Origin: Herbaspirillum sp. GW103
Lineage (GTDB): Bacteria; Pseudomonadota; Gammaproteobacteria; Burkholderiales; Burkholderiaceae_D
Length of the DNA: 64,000 nt
Assembly (NCBI RefSeq): GCF_000261365.1
Contig: NZ_AJVC01000004.1
Coordinates: 124,001-188,000 of the forward strand
Direction: 5' to 3'
Below the pieces are notes generated by a model that saw nothing but the letters and a program-made list of their open reading frames with translations, searched no databases and had not been told where the DNA came from. This document shows, piece by piece, positions 44,415 to 54,529 of this stretch; the first letter of the stretch is position 1, and each line of letters starts with the position of its first letter. The position numbers were made by a program, and so were the translations under genes.

Positions 44415-45323
44415 TCACAACCAGGGCCAGGAGCGCGCCTCCTGCGGCAGCGCCCAGCTATCGGGATAGTCGACCCGCGCCAGGTACAGGCCATCCGGCA
44501 TGAAGGTCGGTGCGGCGCGGCTGCGGTCGCGCAGGGCCAGTACCTGGCCCATCCATTGGGGATCCTGCTTGCCGCTGCCCACCACGATCAAGGAACCGAC
44601 GATGTTGCGCACCATGTGGTGCAGGAAGGCATTGGCCTTGAGGGTGAAGACGATCATGTCGCCATGGCGGCGCACGGCAATGCTTTCCATCTTGCGTACC
44701 GGGGACTTGGCCTGGCATTCGACGGCGCGAAAGCTGGTGAAGTCATGTTCACCGATCAGGTGTTGCGCAGCCCGGTGCATGCGATCCGCATCCAGCGGGC
44801 GGAAGGTCCAGCCGACCTTGCCCGCCAGCAGCGGCGAGCGCACGGCGTGGTTGTAGAGCACGTAGTGATAGGTCCGGGCGATGGCTGAAAAGCGCGCATG
44901 AAAACCGAATTGCGCCAGGCTCTCGGCCCCTTCCCGCGCGGTCCCGTGCAGCTCGGCTGCCTGGGCGGCGGCACTGGCCCCGGCGATGGCGGCATCATCC
45001 ACCCAGGGCAGTTCGCAGGCCCAGCGTACCGCGATGGTGGGCGGCAGGAAGGCATTGGTGCCACGCACCCAGGAAAAGGCATCGCGGGCAATGGGCGTAT
45101 CGAAATGGACGATCTGCTCCAGCGCATGCACACCCGAATCGGTACGCCCGGCACAGGTCGTGGCAATGGGCGTGGTACTGAAACGCTGCAACGCCGCTTC
45201 CAGCTGGTCCTGCACGGTCTGGCGGTGCGGCTGGGTCTGCCAGCCCTGCCAGCGGGCGCCGTCGTATTGCACGCCCAGCACGACGCGACGCAGGCCCGCG
45301 GATGGGGAAGAAAGTTCTGTCAT
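44415..45323 (-). CDS. truA: tRNA pseudouridine(38-40) synthase
   Basis: The 302-residue enzyme converts uridines 38-40 in the anticodon stem of tRNAs to pseudouridine. The catalytic Asp is in [14 protein letters not shown] (Asp at about residue 62). [13 protein letters not shown] at about residues 17-29 and [15 protein letters not shown] are family segments. It leads the trpFBA genes, an order common in Burkholderiales. The fimV terminator lies just upstream, so its promoter should be within about 90 bp. Confidence 0.95.
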   Translation of the reverse strand: MTELSSPSAGLRRVVLGVQYDGARWQGWQTQPHRQTVQDQLEAALQRFSTTPIATTCAGRTDSGVHALEQIVHFDTPIARDAFSWVRGTNAFLPPTIAVRWACELPWVDDAAIAGASAAAQAAELHGTAREGAESLAQFGFHARFSAIARTYHYVLYNHAVRSPLLAGKVGWTFRPLDADRMHRAAQHLIGEHDFTSFRAVECQAKSPVRKMESIAVRRHGDMIVFTLKANAFLHHMVRNIVGSLIVVGSGKQDPQWMGQVLALRDRSRAAPTFMPDGLYLARVDYPDSWALPQEARSWPWL

Positions 45324-45415
45324 GGATGTTCACTGCCCGCCGCCAGCGCCTGATGGACGGTGGATGGGTGCAGAAAGCTTCATACAGGCTGCACACCACC
45401 CTATCCGGCGGCACG

Positions 45416-45451
45416 AAAAAAAACGAACGGGCAGCTCATGCGAGCTGCCCG
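45416..45451 (-). terminator. Rho-independent terminator after fimV
   Basis: Perfect 10-bp stem CGGGCAGCTC (45428-45437) / GAGCTGCCCG (45442-45451). On minus the T-rich run TTCGTTTTTTTT follows (45427-45416). Confidence 0.93.
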
Positions 45452-45488
45452 CGAGATGACGCTATTGTAATCGCTCCCGGCACCGGCC

Positions 45489-48104
45489 TCAGCCGAGGGC
45501 GGCGATCATGGACTTGGCGCGTGCCACCTGGGCGTCGTTGCCACCGCGCATCACTTCTTCCAGCAGTTCACGGGCGCCATCCTTGTCGCCGATTTCCTCA
45601 TAGGCGGCGGCCAGGTCCAGCTTGGTGGTCATCTCCTGTTCGAAGGCCGACTCCTCGTCTTCTTCCAGGATATTGGCCGCCGAGGGCGCCGGGGTGTCTT
45701 CCGGCAGGCTCAGGTCCAGATCGGCCAGGGAGCTGGCCGCAGGCGCGTCTTCCTTGCTGTCCAGCAGCATGGACGCCGAAGCCGCCCCGCCGGAGACCGG
45801 CAGGATGGGCTCGTCGGCATCCGGCTTGGCACCGTTTTCCAGATCGAGGTCGAAATCGATATCCTTGCCCAGGTCCATGGGCGCCGCCACCGGTTTGGCT
45901 GCCGGTTCGGCTTCGGGCTGGAGCTCGGCGGCCTTGAAGTCGGACAGATCGAATTCCATGCCCGGCTCTTCTTCCGCGACCGGCTCGGCCGGCGTGCCGC
46001 CGTAGAGCGGATTGGTCGGATCGATGGTCAGACCCAGTGCGGCCGCCTTGACCCAGGCTTCGTTGAGGCCGCCGCTCAAGGCATGCAGGTTAAGGGCGAC
46101 GCGGTTGAAGCTGGCGACGTCACCACGCTTGGCATAAATCTCCAGCAGCTTGGCATGCAGGGCCTGACGCTCGGGCTGAGCCTGCAGAGCCAGCTTGAGG
46201 ATATCCTCGGCCTGTTCGTCGCGGCCATAGGCGATGTACATGTCGGCCTCGGCGAGCGGATCGACCGGGGCCTCCTCCACGGGGGCTGCCACGGCCTCGA
46301 CGGCCGGCACAGGGGCGGGAGCGGGCTCGGCAGACGGAGCCGGTTCAGGTTCAGGCTCAGGTTCAGGTGCAACGGCAGCGACGGCCGCTGCCACGGGTTC
46401 GGGTGAGGGGGCAGGCTCAGGCTCGCTGGCCGGCTCGGCCGGGCCGTCCTCGGACTTCTTCTTGCGGCGACGCATGGCCACCACGCCCCCGCCTGCGGCC
46501 AGCAGCGCCACCAGGACGCCGGCACCGGCCAGCACGTAGGGATTGTCCTTGATCTTGTCGAGGAAACCACCGGACTTGGCGGACTTGTCCGCAGGTGCCG
46601 GCGTAGCCGGTGCCGCAGCCGTGGCCGGCGGCTCCCCGGGCTTGCTCTGGTCACCCTCTGCGGGCTTGTCAGTGGCGGCAGCGCCCGGCTTGGCGGGGTC
46701 GGCCTGCTTCTGCTGCTGGGCAGTCAGTTCGGCGATGGTCTGGTTCTTCAGCTCCAGCAACTTCTGGAGGTTGTCGACGTTCTTTTCCAGGTCCTTGACG
46801 CGGTCATTGGCGTCGGCCAGAGCGCGTTCGGCGGCGGCCTTCTCTTCGGCAGCGCCGGCGTTACCGGTCTTGCCACGGCCCTTGTTGGCACGCGAGAGCT
46901 CCAGGCGGTCACGCGCTTGCCCGGTACCGGAACGCTCCTCCACACGTGCCGTAATCTTGCCACCACCACTCTGGCGGTTGCTGCCAGCCTTGCCGGCCGG
47001 CCCATTGGCGACCTGGCCCGCCAGCTTGTTGCGATAGGCGTTGAAGTCCTGGGCTTGTGCGACCACCATGCTGCGTGCCTCGTCGCGGTCCACCGCCGCC
47101 GCCGTCGGCTGGTCGGGGATGGACAGGATCTTGCCCGCGCGCAGGCGGTTGATGTTGTTGCCCTGGAAGGCATCGGGATTGGCCCGGTACAGCGCAATGA
47201 GCATCTGGTCCAGCGAGACATTGGCCTGCTGGTTGCGCGTGGCGATGGCGCTGAGCGTGTCACCGGGCTTGACGCGGTAATCGCCGCTCTTGCCAGCGCT
47301 CGCAGGCGCCGCAGCGGGTGCCGCGACGCTGCCGGAGGCGGCAGGGCCTGCCGGTGCCGCCGCCATCGCATCGGGGCTGGCCGAAGCCGGCGTATTTTCG
47401 GGCGAGGCCTGCTGGCGACGGATCAGTTCTTCAGCCAGAGCGGAAGGAGCGGGACGCTGCACGATGGTGCTGGTCGGCTCTTCGCTACTGAACGGGATCG
47501 CCGCACTGGGTGCCGCAGCAGGCGGGGGTTCCGCCGCAGCAGGCGCTGCCGTTGCGGCCGGTGCTGGTGCTGGTGCCGGGGCCGGCGCAGCACTTGCCGC
47601 TGCCGGTGCGGCAGCGGCCGCAGCGGCCTCCGCATTGCTCGGCGTCAGCGGTGCCACCTGGGCATTGCGCGGGGTCTTGCTGTCGGGCGGATCCAGCAGG
47701 AAGGTGTATTCACGCAGTTGCCGGGCCTGACCGGAATCGAGCTCCAGCAGCAGGTCGACGAAGGGATCGCTGACCGGCTGGGACGAACTGATGCGGATCA
47801 CATGCCGCCCCTGGCGCTGTTCCAGCACGATGGACAAAGAACTCAACACCGGGTTGTAGTCCATGTTGGCGCGGCGGAAGGCGTCGGCCGATGCCAGGCG
47901 CGCGGTGAGCTTGCCGGCTTCGTCGGCACTCACGGCAGTCACCTCGATCTCGGCGCGCAAGGGCTGGCCCAGCGACGAAAGCACGGTCAGCTTGCCCAGG
48001 GCCGCAGCATGCGCCCCCAGCGGCAAGGCCATGGCCAGTGCAATGGCGGCGCTCAGGGTCTTCATCCGGGACAAGGGAAGCTTCTTGTTGGTATGTACAG
48101 GCAT
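45489..48104 (-). CDS. fimV: FimV-like inner-membrane hub protein with LysM domain
   Basis: The 871-residue protein contributes to polar organisation and type IV pilus/twitching functions in relatives. A signal peptide (to about residue 34, GAHAA) leads to the FimV N-terminal domain starting LGKLTVLSSLGQPLRAEIEV. Ala/Pro-rich linkers follow, then a LysM peptidoglycan-binding domain (about 279-333, starting YRVKPGDTLSAIA). A coiled coil lies at about 425-465 and a transmembrane helix at about 528-548 before RRRKKK. The acidic cytoplasmic part ends in the FimV C-terminal TPR-like helix pair (LAAAYEEIGDKDGARELLEE). ATG 48065 (MKTLSAAIALA) is an alternative start 13 codons downstream. Neither has a strong ribosome-binding site. 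Confidence 0.92.
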   Translation of the reverse strand: MPVHTNKKLPLSRMKTLSAAIALAMALPLGAHAAALGKLTVLSSLGQPLRAEIEVTAVSADEAGKLTARLASADAFRRANMDYNPVLSSLSIVLEQRQGRHVIRISSSQPVSDPFVDLLLELDSGQARQLREYTFLLDPPDSKTPRNAQVAPLTPSNAEAAAAAAAPAAASAAPAPAPAPAPAATAAPAAAEPPPAAAPSAAIPFSSEEPTSTIVQRPAPSALAEELIRRQQASPENTPASASPDAMAAAPAGPAASGSVAAPAAAPASAGKSGDYRVKPGDTLSAIATRNQQANVSLDQMLIALYRANPDAFQGNNINRLRAGKILSIPDQPTAAAVDRDEARSMVVAQAQDFNAYRNKLAGQVANGPAGKAGSNRQSGGGKITARVEERSGTGQARDRLELSRANKGRGKTGNAGAAEEKAAAERALADANDRVKDLEKNVDNLQKLLELKNQTIAELTAQQQKQADPAKPGAAATDKPAEGDQSKPGEPPATAAAPATPAPADKSAKSGGFLDKIKDNPYVLAGAGVLVALLAAGGGVVAMRRRKKKSEDGPAEPASEPEPAPSPEPVAAAVAAVAPEPEPEPEPAPSAEPAPAPVPAVEAVAAPVEEAPVDPLAEADMYIAYGRDEQAEDILKLALQAQPERQALHAKLLEIYAKRGDVASFNRVALNLHALSGGLNEAWVKAAALGLTIDPTNPLYGGTPAEPVAEEEPGMEFDLSDFKAAELQPEAEPAAKPVAAPMDLGKDIDFDLDLENGAKPDADEPILPVSGGAASASMLLDSKEDAPAASSLADLDLSLPEDTPAPSAANILEEDEESAFEQEMTTKLDLAAAYEEIGDKDGARELLEEVMRGGNDAQVARAKSMIAALG

Positions 48105-48431
48105 GTTTTGTTTGGCTTAGAGAAACGTTGCGCTTCAAACCCGTCACGCTGGCGTTCAAGCCGGTACTGGCCTGGAAATGCCCTACAGATCCGTGAATGG
48201 GGCAGATGCCGCGCGGCCTGTGCAGCCGGCCCGCGCCACTCCGGTCCGTGCTGGCTTGCTGTTGTCACGCCTTTTCTTGCAGGCCAGCGGTCCGGAGCAG
48301 ATCCATTTCATCAAATCCAGCAGGCGCTCTGCTAGGGCGCTGCCACATGTTGGCTTTCATGAAATGAATTGGCTTTTCAAATTAACATCAAGAACTTACA
48401 CCCGCAAGTGTACTTACTTTCTCAAGATGAG
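48105..48431. other. Intergenic region upstream of fimV
   Basis: No gene was seen in these 327 bp. They hold the fimV promoter region. A small ACAC/GTGT inverted repeat lies around 48401-48414. No confident -35/-10 pair was identified. The asd terminator borders it at 48432. Confidence 0.55.
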
Positions 48432-48470
48432 AAAAACCCGCCAGCATCCATTCGCATGGACGCTGGCGGG
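48432..48470 (-). terminator. Rho-independent terminator after asd
   Basis: CCCGCCAGC (48437-48445) pairs with GCTGGCGGG (48462-48470), extended by TCCA/TGGA (48447-48450 / 48457-48460). On minus a TTTTT run follows (48436-48432). A second hairpin, GACCGGGA/TCCCGGTC (48539-48557), sits just after the stop codon. Confidence 0.92.
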
Positions 48471-48564
48471 CTATTGTTGCAGACTGACAACGCGTAAGGC
48501 AAGTCCTATTCGCATTGCAGCAACGCCGCGGCGCAACTGACCGGGATTTTCCCGGTCGCCGACA

Positions 48565-49680
48565 TCACTCCAGGTTGCCCAGGATGATGCGCAGCATGCG
48601 GCGCAGCGGTTCGGCCGCGCCCCACAGCAGCTGGTCGCCGATGACGAAGGCGGAGATGTATTCCGGGCCCTGGTTGAGCTTGCGCACACGGCCCACGCCG
48701 ATTTCCAGGCCACCGGTGATGGCCGCCGGGGTCAGTTCCTTGACCGTGATGGCGCGGTCATTGGGGACCCACTTCACCCAAGGGTTGCCGGCACGGATGA
48801 TGGACTCGATGTCAGCCAGGGGCAGGTCGCGCTTCAACTTGATGGTCAGCGCCAGGCTGTGGCAGCGCATGGCACCGATACGCACACACAGGCCATCGAC
48901 CGGGATGATCTGCTCGTTGCCGAGGATCTTGTTGACTTCAGCCTGGCCCTTCCACTCTTCCTTGGACTGGCCGTTTTCCAGCTGGGCGTCGATCCAGGGG
49001 ATCAGACCACCTGCCAGGGGCGCGCCGAAGAACTCGGTGGGCACGTCTTCACGGATGGTCTTGGCCACCTTGCGGTCGATGTCCAGGATGGCCGAGGACG
49101 GGGTCGCCAGCTCGTCGGCCACGGCCGCGTTGATGACGCCCATGCCCTTCAACAGCTCGCGCATGTGATTGGCGCCGCCGCCGGAGGCCGCCTGGTAGGT
49201 CATGGAGCTGACCCACTCGACCAGACCTTCCTTGAACAGGCCTCCCACGCCCATCAGCAGGATGGAGTTGGTGCAGTTGCCGCCGATGTAGTTCTTCACG
49301 CCCTTGGCCAGTGCGTCCTTGATGACGTTGTTGTTCACCGGATCGAGCACGATCACGGCATCATCCTTCATGCGCAGCGAGGAAGCAGCGTCGATCCAGT
49401 AGCCATCCCAGCCAGCGGCGCGCAGCTTGGGGAAGATCTCATTGGTGTAGTCGCCGCCTTGTGCGGTGATGATGATGTCGCATTTCTTCAGCTCTTCAAT
49501 GCTGTTGGCGTCTTTCAGGGTCGTTGCCGTTTTGGCAAACGACGGCGCCTTGCCGCCCGCATTCGAAGTCGAGAAAAACACCGGTTCGATGTGATCGAAA
49601 TCACCTTCGTCCTGCATGCGCTGCATCAGGACCGAACCCACCATTCCACGCCAGCCAACCAAACCAACCAGTTTCATCAT
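48565..49680 (-). CDS. asd: Aspartate-semialdehyde dehydrogenase
   Basis: The 371-residue enzyme reduces aspartyl phosphate to the semialdehyde that feeds lysine, methionine, threonine and diaminopimelate synthesis; DapA in this window uses its product. The NADP-binding start is [20 protein letters not shown], and the catalytic Cys is in [13 protein letters not shown] (about residue 136). The His-containing RIGAMRCHS segment lies near residue 275. This is the Gram-negative type with length as in E. coli (367). Two adjacent ATGs (49680, 49677) are possible starts; the second is better spaced from AGGGA. It lies 118 bp after leuB. Confidence 0.96.
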   Translation of the reverse strand: MMKLVGLVGWRGMVGSVLMQRMQDEGDFDHIEPVFFSTSNAGGKAPSFAKTATTLKDANSIEELKKCDIIITAQGGDYTNEIFPKLRAAGWDGYWIDAASSLRMKDDAVIVLDPVNNNVIKDALAKGVKNYIGGNCTNSILLMGVGGLFKEGLVEWVSSMTYQAASGGGANHMRELLKGMGVINAAVADELATPSSAILDIDRKVAKTIREDVPTEFFGAPLAGGLIPWIDAQLENGQSKEEWKGQAEVNKILGNEQIIPVDGLCVRIGAMRCHSLALTIKLKRDLPLADIESIIRAGNPWVKWVPNDRAITVKELTPAAITGGLEIGVGRVRKLNQGPEYISAFVIGDQLLWGAAEPLRRMLRIILGNLE

Positions 49681-49798
49681 CTTTCCCTATTTAGAACTTC
49701 CATGGTGAACAAATCAGATTGAACACAATTGCGCCGGACCATCCGGCATTTCAAGCACCCGGCCGCACCGCTTGGGGCACGGCCAGGCGACGTTGATC

Positions 49799-50869
49799 TC
49801 AGGCGAGGGCCTTGACCACGGCTTGCCCCATCTGCTGGGTGTTGACCTTGGTGCAGCCTTCTTCATAAATATCGGCGGTGCGCAGACCTTGCGCAAGCAC
49901 TTTCTTCACTGCATTCTCGATGCGGTCGGCCTGTTCGGCACGGTTCAAGGAGAAGCGCAGCATCATCGCCGCCGACAGGATGGTCGCCAGCGGATTGGCG
50001 ATGCCCTTGCCCGCGATGTCGGGTGCCGAACCGTGTGAAGGTTCATACAGGCCCTTGTTGTTGGCATCCAGCGAGGCCGAGGGCAACATGCCGATGGAAC
50101 CGGTCAGCATCGCCGCCGCGTCCGAGAGGATGTCGCCGAACATGTTGCCGGTGACGATGACGTCGAAGTTCTTCGGGGCTTTCACCAGCTGCATGGCGGC
50201 GTTGTCCACGTACATGTGCGACAGCTCGACGTCCGGGTACTCCTTGCCGACTTCGGTGACGATGTCCTTCCAGAACTGGAAGGTTTCCAGCACGTTGGCC
50301 TTGTCCACGCTGCACAGGCGCTTGCCGCGCTTGGCGGCGGCCTGGAAGGCGACGTGGGCGATGCGGCGGATTTCCGGTTCCGAATAGCGCATGGTATCAA
50401 AACCTTCACGGGCGCCCTTGAAAGGGCCGTCCGGTGCCTCGCGCATGCCGCGCGGCTGGCCGAAATAGATGTCGCCGTTCAGTTCACGCACGATCAGGAT
50501 GTCCAGGTTGGCCACCAGCTCGGGCTTCAGCGAAGAAGCGCCGGTCAGTTCCGGATAGCAGATCGCCGGGCGGAAGTTGGCAAACAGCTGCAGGTGCTTG
50601 CGCAGGCCCAGGATGGCTTGCTCGGGGCGCAGGGCGCGTTCCAGCTTGTCATACTTCCAGTCGCCGACCGCACCGAAGAGAATGGCGTCGGCTTCCTTGG
50701 CCAGCTTCAGGGTACCGTCCGGCAGCGGGTGGCCGTGGGCTTCATAGCCGGCGCCGCCGACGGGGGCGGTTTCCATTTCGAACTTCTCGTCCAGGGCGTT
50801 GAGCACGCGGACGGCTTCATCGACGATTTCAGGACCGATGCCGTCACCCGGCAGGATAGCAATCTTCAT
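49799..50869 (-). CDS. leuB: 3-isopropylmalate dehydrogenase
   Basis: The 356-residue enzyme oxidatively decarboxylates 3-isopropylmalate in leucine synthesis. The start [20 protein letters not shown] is typical. Substrate and NAD motifs include [28 protein letters not shown] and [37 protein letters not shown] is the conserved NAD-binding stretch. It is the third leu gene of the operon, 92 bp after leuD, where a short hairpin lies in the gap. Confidence 0.97.
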   Translation of the reverse strand: MKIAILPGDGIGPEIVDEAVRVLNALDEKFEMETAPVGGAGYEAHGHPLPDGTLKLAKEADAILFGAVGDWKYDKLERALRPEQAILGLRKHLQLFANFRPAICYPELTGASSLKPELVANLDILIVRELNGDIYFGQPRGMREAPDGPFKGAREGFDTMRYSEPEIRRIAHVAFQAAAKRGKRLCSVDKANVLETFQFWKDIVTEVGKEYPDVELSHMYVDNAAMQLVKAPKNFDVIVTGNMFGDILSDAAAMLTGSIGMLPSASLDANNKGLYEPSHGSAPDIAGKGIANPLATILSAAMMLRFSLNRAEQADRIENAVKKVLAQGLRTADIYEEGCTKVNTQQMGQAVVKALA

Positions 50870-50961
50870 GGCTTCTCTTTCTCAGTGTTTCCAGCGTTCT
50901 TGGAATAGTAACGACAAGGGCGGCCATCTGACCGCCCTTTGCTGTTGTCTCGACGATCACT

Positions 50962-51609
50962 TCAGATCGTGTTGCTCAGCCAGGGCTGTTCGTGCAGGTG
51001 TTTCTCTTCGTAGGCACGAATGGTGTCGGCTTTGCGTAGGGTCAGGCCAATGTCGTCGAAGCCGTTCAACAGGCAGTACTTGCGGAATTCGCTGATCTCG
51101 AACGGATAGACGGCACTGCCATTGGTGGTGCTGACGGTCTGCTTTTCCAGGTCGATGACCAGGCGATAGCCGGGGAAGGCCTTGACTTCATTGAACAGGT
51201 GATCGACCTGCTGCTCGCTCAGGACGATGGGCAGCAGACCGTTCTTGTAGCAGTTGTTGAAGAAGATGTCGGCGAAGCTGGGCGCGATCACGGCGCGAAA
51301 GCCGTACTGGTCCAGCGCCCACGGCGCGTGTTCACGCGAGGAGCCGCAGCCGAAGTTCTTGCGCGACAGCAGGATGGACGACCCCTGGTAGCGCTCCTGG
51401 TTGAGCACGAAATCCGGGTTCAGCGGGCGCTTGGAATTGTCCATGCCCGGCTCGCCGTGATCCAGGTAACGCCATTCGTCGAACAGGTTGGGGCCGAAGC
51501 CGCTGCGCTTGATCGACTTCAGGAACTGCTTGGGGATGATCGCATCGGTATCGACGTTGGCGCGATCCAGCGGCGCCACCAGTCCTTCATGCACGATAAA
51601 TTTATTCAT
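50962..51609 (-). CDS. leuD: 3-isopropylmalate dehydratase small subunit
   Basis: The 215-residue subunit completes the isopropylmalate isomerase with Leu[21 protein letters not shown] and [12 protein letters not shown] (about residues 83-94) are the hallmarks of the swivelling aconitase-like domain. The length is near E. coli LeuD (201). It is separated from leuC by a small lipoprotein gene rather than following it directly. Confidence 0.97.
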   Translation of the reverse strand: MNKFIVHEGLVAPLDRANVDTDAIIPKQFLKSIKRSGFGPNLFDEWRYLDHGEPGMDNSKRPLNPDFVLNQERYQGSSILLSRKNFGCGSSREHAPWALDQYGFRAVIAPSFADIFFNNCYKNGLLPIVLSEQQVDHLFNEVKAFPGYRLVIDLEKQTVSTTNGSAVYPFEISEFRKYCLLNGFDDIGLTLRKADTIRAYEEKHLHEQPWLSNTI

Positions 51610-51730
51610 GAGCTTGACCTTGGGTCGGTGGGGCGATTGCTCTGCCCTACCCTTCCTGTTTCCTGTTCAAAAACTGAAGCTGCGGCACGCTGGCCGCAGC
51701 CTTGCACTGTCTGATCCTGCTGATTTCTGC

Positions 51731-51862
51731 TTATTTCTTGCTGGCGTCCTGCATCTTTTCGCCGACCTTTTCGACATCCTTGCCGAAACCGTTGACGGTA
51801 TTGCAACCGGCCAGCGCACCCAGGGTGACGGCCAGCAGAACCAGAGCGGAGATTTTTTTCAT
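51731..51862 (-). CDS. Entericidin-like small lipoprotein between leuC and leuD
   Basis: This 43-residue protein starts MKKISALVLLAVTLGALAGC, a lipoprotein signal with lipobox LAGC (Cys20). The mature part of 24 residues (NTVNGFGKDVEKVGEKMQDA and SKK) matches the entericidin EcnA/EcnB pattern, small outer-membrane-type lipoproteins linked in E. coli to stress-induced lysis. The minus-strand sequence before the start carries GAGGACAAAC as ribosome-binding site. It begins 36 bp after the leuC stop and ends 121 bp before leuD, so it should be carried on the leu transcript. Confidence 0.85.
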   Translation of the reverse strand: MKKISALVLLAVTLGALAGCNTVNGFGKDVEKVGEKMQDASKK

Positions 51863-51898
51863 GTTTGTCCTCTCGAAAAGATTCACACAAGCAGGGGA

Positions 51899-53299
51899 TT
51901 ACAGCGAACGCACATCCACGAAATGACCGGCAATGCCCGCTGCGGCTGCCATGGCCGGGCTCACCAGGTGGGTACGACCACCGGCACCCTGACGACCTTC
52001 GAAATTGCGGTTCGAGGTCGAAGCGCAGCGCTCGCCCGGTTCCAGGCGGTCGGCATTCATGGCCAGGCACATGGAGCAGCCCGGTTCGCGCCATTCGAAA
52101 CCGGCATCGCGGAAGATCTTGTCCAGGCCTTCACGTTCAGCCTGCTCCTTGACCAGACCGGAACCCGGCACCACCATCGCCAGCTTGACATTGGAGGCGC
52201 GGAACTTGCCGCGCACGACCTTGGCGGCTTCGCGCAGGTCTTCGATGCGGGAGTTGGTGCAGGAACCGATGAAGACCTTGTCGATGCGGATATCTTCAAT
52301 GGGGGTATTGGGCTTCAAGGCCATGTAGGCCAGCGCCTTTTCCATGCCGTCGCGCTTGGTCGGATCCTTTTCCTTGTCGGGATCAGGGACGCGGGCGTCG
52401 ACCGCCACCACCATCTCGGGCGAAGTGCCCCAGGTGACTTGCGGCTTGATCTCGGCGGCGTTCAGGGTCACCACCATGTCGAACTTGGAGCCCGGGTCCG
52501 AATGCAGCGTGCGCCAGTACGAGACGGCGCGCTCCCAGTGCGGGCCGGAGGGCGAGAAGGGACGACCCTTCAGGTATTCCAGCGTGGTGTCGTCGAAGGC
52601 CACCATGCCGGCACGGGCGCCTGCTTCGATGGCCATGTTGCAGACCGTCATGCGGCCTTCCATGGACAGCGAGCGGATGGTCGAGCCAGCGAATTCGATC
52701 GCGTAGCCGGTGCCGCCTGCGGTACCGATCTTGCCGATCACGGCCAGCACGATGTCCTTGGCGGTCACGCCAGCGGGCAGCGCACCATCGACCTGCACCA
52801 GCATGGCCTTGGACTTGCGCGCCAGCAGGGTCTGCGTGGCCAGCACGTGTTCGACTTCGGAGGTGCCGATGCCATGGGCCAGCGCGGCAAACGCGCCGTG
52901 GGTGGAAGTGTGCGAATCACCGCAGACCACCGTCATGCCCGGCAAGGTGGCGCCCTGTTCGGGGCCGATCACGTGCACGATGCCTTGACGCTTGTCGTTC
53001 ATGCCGAAGTACGTCAGGCTGAATTCTTTTGCGTTGCCATCCAGGGTTTCGACCTGCAGGCGCGAGATGGGGTCGGCGATGCCTTGGGCGCGGTCGGTGG
53101 TGGGGACGTTGTGGTCCGCCACCATCAGGTTGGCCGAGTTCCGCCAGGGTTGGCGACCGGCTAGCTTGAGGCCTTCGAAGGCTTGCGGGCTGGTCACTTC
53201 ATGGAGCAGGTGGCGGTCGATATACAGGATGGCGGTACCGTCATCTTCCGTATGAACGACGTGCGACTCCCAGAGTTTGTCGTAGAGCGTCTTGAGCAT
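51899..53299 (-). CDS. leuC: 3-isopropylmalate dehydratase large subunit
   Basis: The 466-residue aconitase-family subunit carries the [4Fe-4S] cluster. [17 protein letters not shown] (about residues 344-360) contains the first cluster Cys, and [10 protein letters not shown] (about 405-414) supplies the other two. [16 protein letters not shown]-type motifs are present ([13 protein letters not shown]). ATG 53299 begins [15 protein letters not shown], the family start; the upstream extension has no similarity. It leads leuC-ecn-leuD-leuB-asd. Confidence 0.97.
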   Translation of the reverse strand: MLKTLYDKLWESHVVHTEDDGTAILYIDRHLLHEVTSPQAFEGLKLAGRQPWRNSANLMVADHNVPTTDRAQGIADPISRLQVETLDGNAKEFSLTYFGMNDKRQGIVHVIGPEQGATLPGMTVVCGDSHTSTHGAFAALAHGIGTSEVEHVLATQTLLARKSKAMLVQVDGALPAGVTAKDIVLAVIGKIGTAGGTGYAIEFAGSTIRSLSMEGRMTVCNMAIEAGARAGMVAFDDTTLEYLKGRPFSPSGPHWERAVSYWRTLHSDPGSKFDMVVTLNAAEIKPQVTWGTSPEMVVAVDARVPDPDKEKDPTKRDGMEKALAYMALKPNTPIEDIRIDKVFIGSCTNSRIEDLREAAKVVRGKFRASNVKLAMVVPGSGLVKEQAEREGLDKIFRDAGFEWREPGCSMCLAMNADRLEPGERCASTSNRNFEGRQGAGGRTHLVSPAMAAAAGIAGHFVDVRSL

Positions 53300-53467
53300 G
53301 TTGCGGTCCGGCGGAATCGAAAAAGGGATGCTGAACGGGAAAAATAGCTTTTGATTATGCCATAAAGCGACAGGTCTGACCTCCCCGCCGTGTTTTCCGC
53401 CGCGTCGCAACAACAGGGAATAATGCTGCAAAGCAGCAGAAAAAGCGCAGCAAGTGCGGCAGCCATG

Positions 53468-53507
53468 AAAAAACCGGCATTTCTTCCGGAGCTGGAAGAA
53501 ATGCCGG
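53468..53507 (-). terminator. Rho-independent terminator after the M48 peptidase gene
   Basis: A perfect 14-bp stem, CCGGCATTTCTTCC (53474-53487) / GGAAGAAATGCCGG (53494-53507), 6-nt loop. On minus six T residues follow (53473-53468). Confidence 0.95.
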
Positions 53508-53533
53508 TGGCTCGCCAGGCAGGACAGCCCGGA

Positions 53534-54355
53534 TCAGTGCTTGCGGGTCTGCTGGTACAGCGGCTCCACGCGCTGGGCGTAGACCGTCAGGTCGGCGATG
53601 CGCTCGCTGCTGGAGGGGTGGGTGGACATGAACTTCATCGGCTCGTCGCCGCCCAGGCTGGCCATCTTCTGCCACAGCGTGACGGCGGCCTTGGGGTCAT
53701 AGCCGCCGCGCGCAGCCAGTTCCACGCCGATGCGGTCGGCCTCGGTTTCATTGGCGCGCGAATTGGGCAAGCCCATCAGGCCCATGTAGAGGTATTGCCC
53801 GCCCTGCTTGCCGACATCGCCCAGCCCCAGCAGCGCCGCGCCAATCGAGATGGCCGAATTGGCCACCACCTGCTGCGAAGCGCGCTCGCGCGCGTGTTCA
53901 CGCAGGGCGTGGGCGATCTCGTGGCCCATGACGGCGGCCAGCTCATCGTCGGTGATCTTGAGCTTGTCGATCAGGCCGGTATAGACCGCGATCTTGCCAC
54001 CGGGCATGCACCAGGCATTGGTCTCGTCGGAGCTCAGTACGTTGACTTCCCAGTTCCACTTCAAGGCATCCGGGCGGAACACCCCAGTCTGCGGGATCAG
54101 GCGACTGGCAATGGCGCGCACGCGTCGCACCTGGGCCGCATTGCGATTGAGCAGGCCCTTGCTCTTGGCTTCGGCCAGTACCTGGGCGTATTCCTTGGTG
54201 GAGGCGGCCTCCATCTCGGCCGAGGACACCAGCATCTGCTGCTTGCGGTCGATGCCGACGGCACCGCCCTGGGTGGTCTGTACGGTTTCGCAGGCCACCA
54301 GGCCCACCAGGGCTGCGGCCAACAGGCTGTTCTTGACGATAGGGTTGAGCTTCAT
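53534..54355 (-). CDS. M48-family metallopeptidase lipoprotein
   Basis: The 273-residue exported protease has a lipoprotein signal ending LVAC (Cys21, counted from MKLNPIVKN). The zinc motif GHEIAHALREH (HExxH) is at about residue 134. The third ligand Glu is in ANETEADRIG. The layout matches BepA/LoiP-like periplasmic peptidases that control outer-membrane protein quality, but without the C-terminal TPR repeats of BepA. ATG 54355 is the start that places the signal peptide correctly. It stands alone between aroC and leuC, with a strong terminator after it. Confidence 0.9.
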   Translation of the reverse strand: MKLNPIVKNSLLAAALVGLVACETVQTTQGGAVGIDRKQQMLVSSAEMEAASTKEYAQVLAEAKSKGLLNRNAAQVRRVRAIASRLIPQTGVFRPDALKWNWEVNVLSSDETNAWCMPGGKIAVYTGLIDKLKITDDELAAVMGHEIAHALREHARERASQQVVANSAISIGAALLGLGDVGKQGGQYLYMGLMGLPNSRANETEADRIGVELAARGGYDPKAAVTLWQKMASLGGDEPMKFMSTHPSSSERIADLTVYAQRVEPLYQQTRKH

Positions 54356-54472
54356 GCCCGCCTCCATTGAATAATTGATCTTGATCCCGGGGTCGGTCTG
54401 CCGGCGTGCGTGCTGCCGCCAGTCAGCCTTGAGCCGCTTCGACCCGGCTCTTTGCAAATTGTTTCAGACAAG

Positions 54473-54504
54473 AAAAAACCGGCGACCGCATGCGCGATGG
54501 CCGG
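54473..54504 (-). terminator. Probable terminator after aroC
   Basis: CCGGC (54479-54483) pairs with GCCGG (54500-54504) with a CGC/GCG inner stem. On minus six T residues follow (54478-54473). It lies 26-57 bp past the aroC stop. Confidence 0.7.
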
Positions 54505-54529
54505 CTTGCTGGCAAGGCTGCCCGGCCTG

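Noticed and set aside
53300-53467. Leucine leader peptide upstream of leuC
   Set aside because: No short frame with a run of Leu codons and attenuator stems was found between leuC and the neighbouring terminator.
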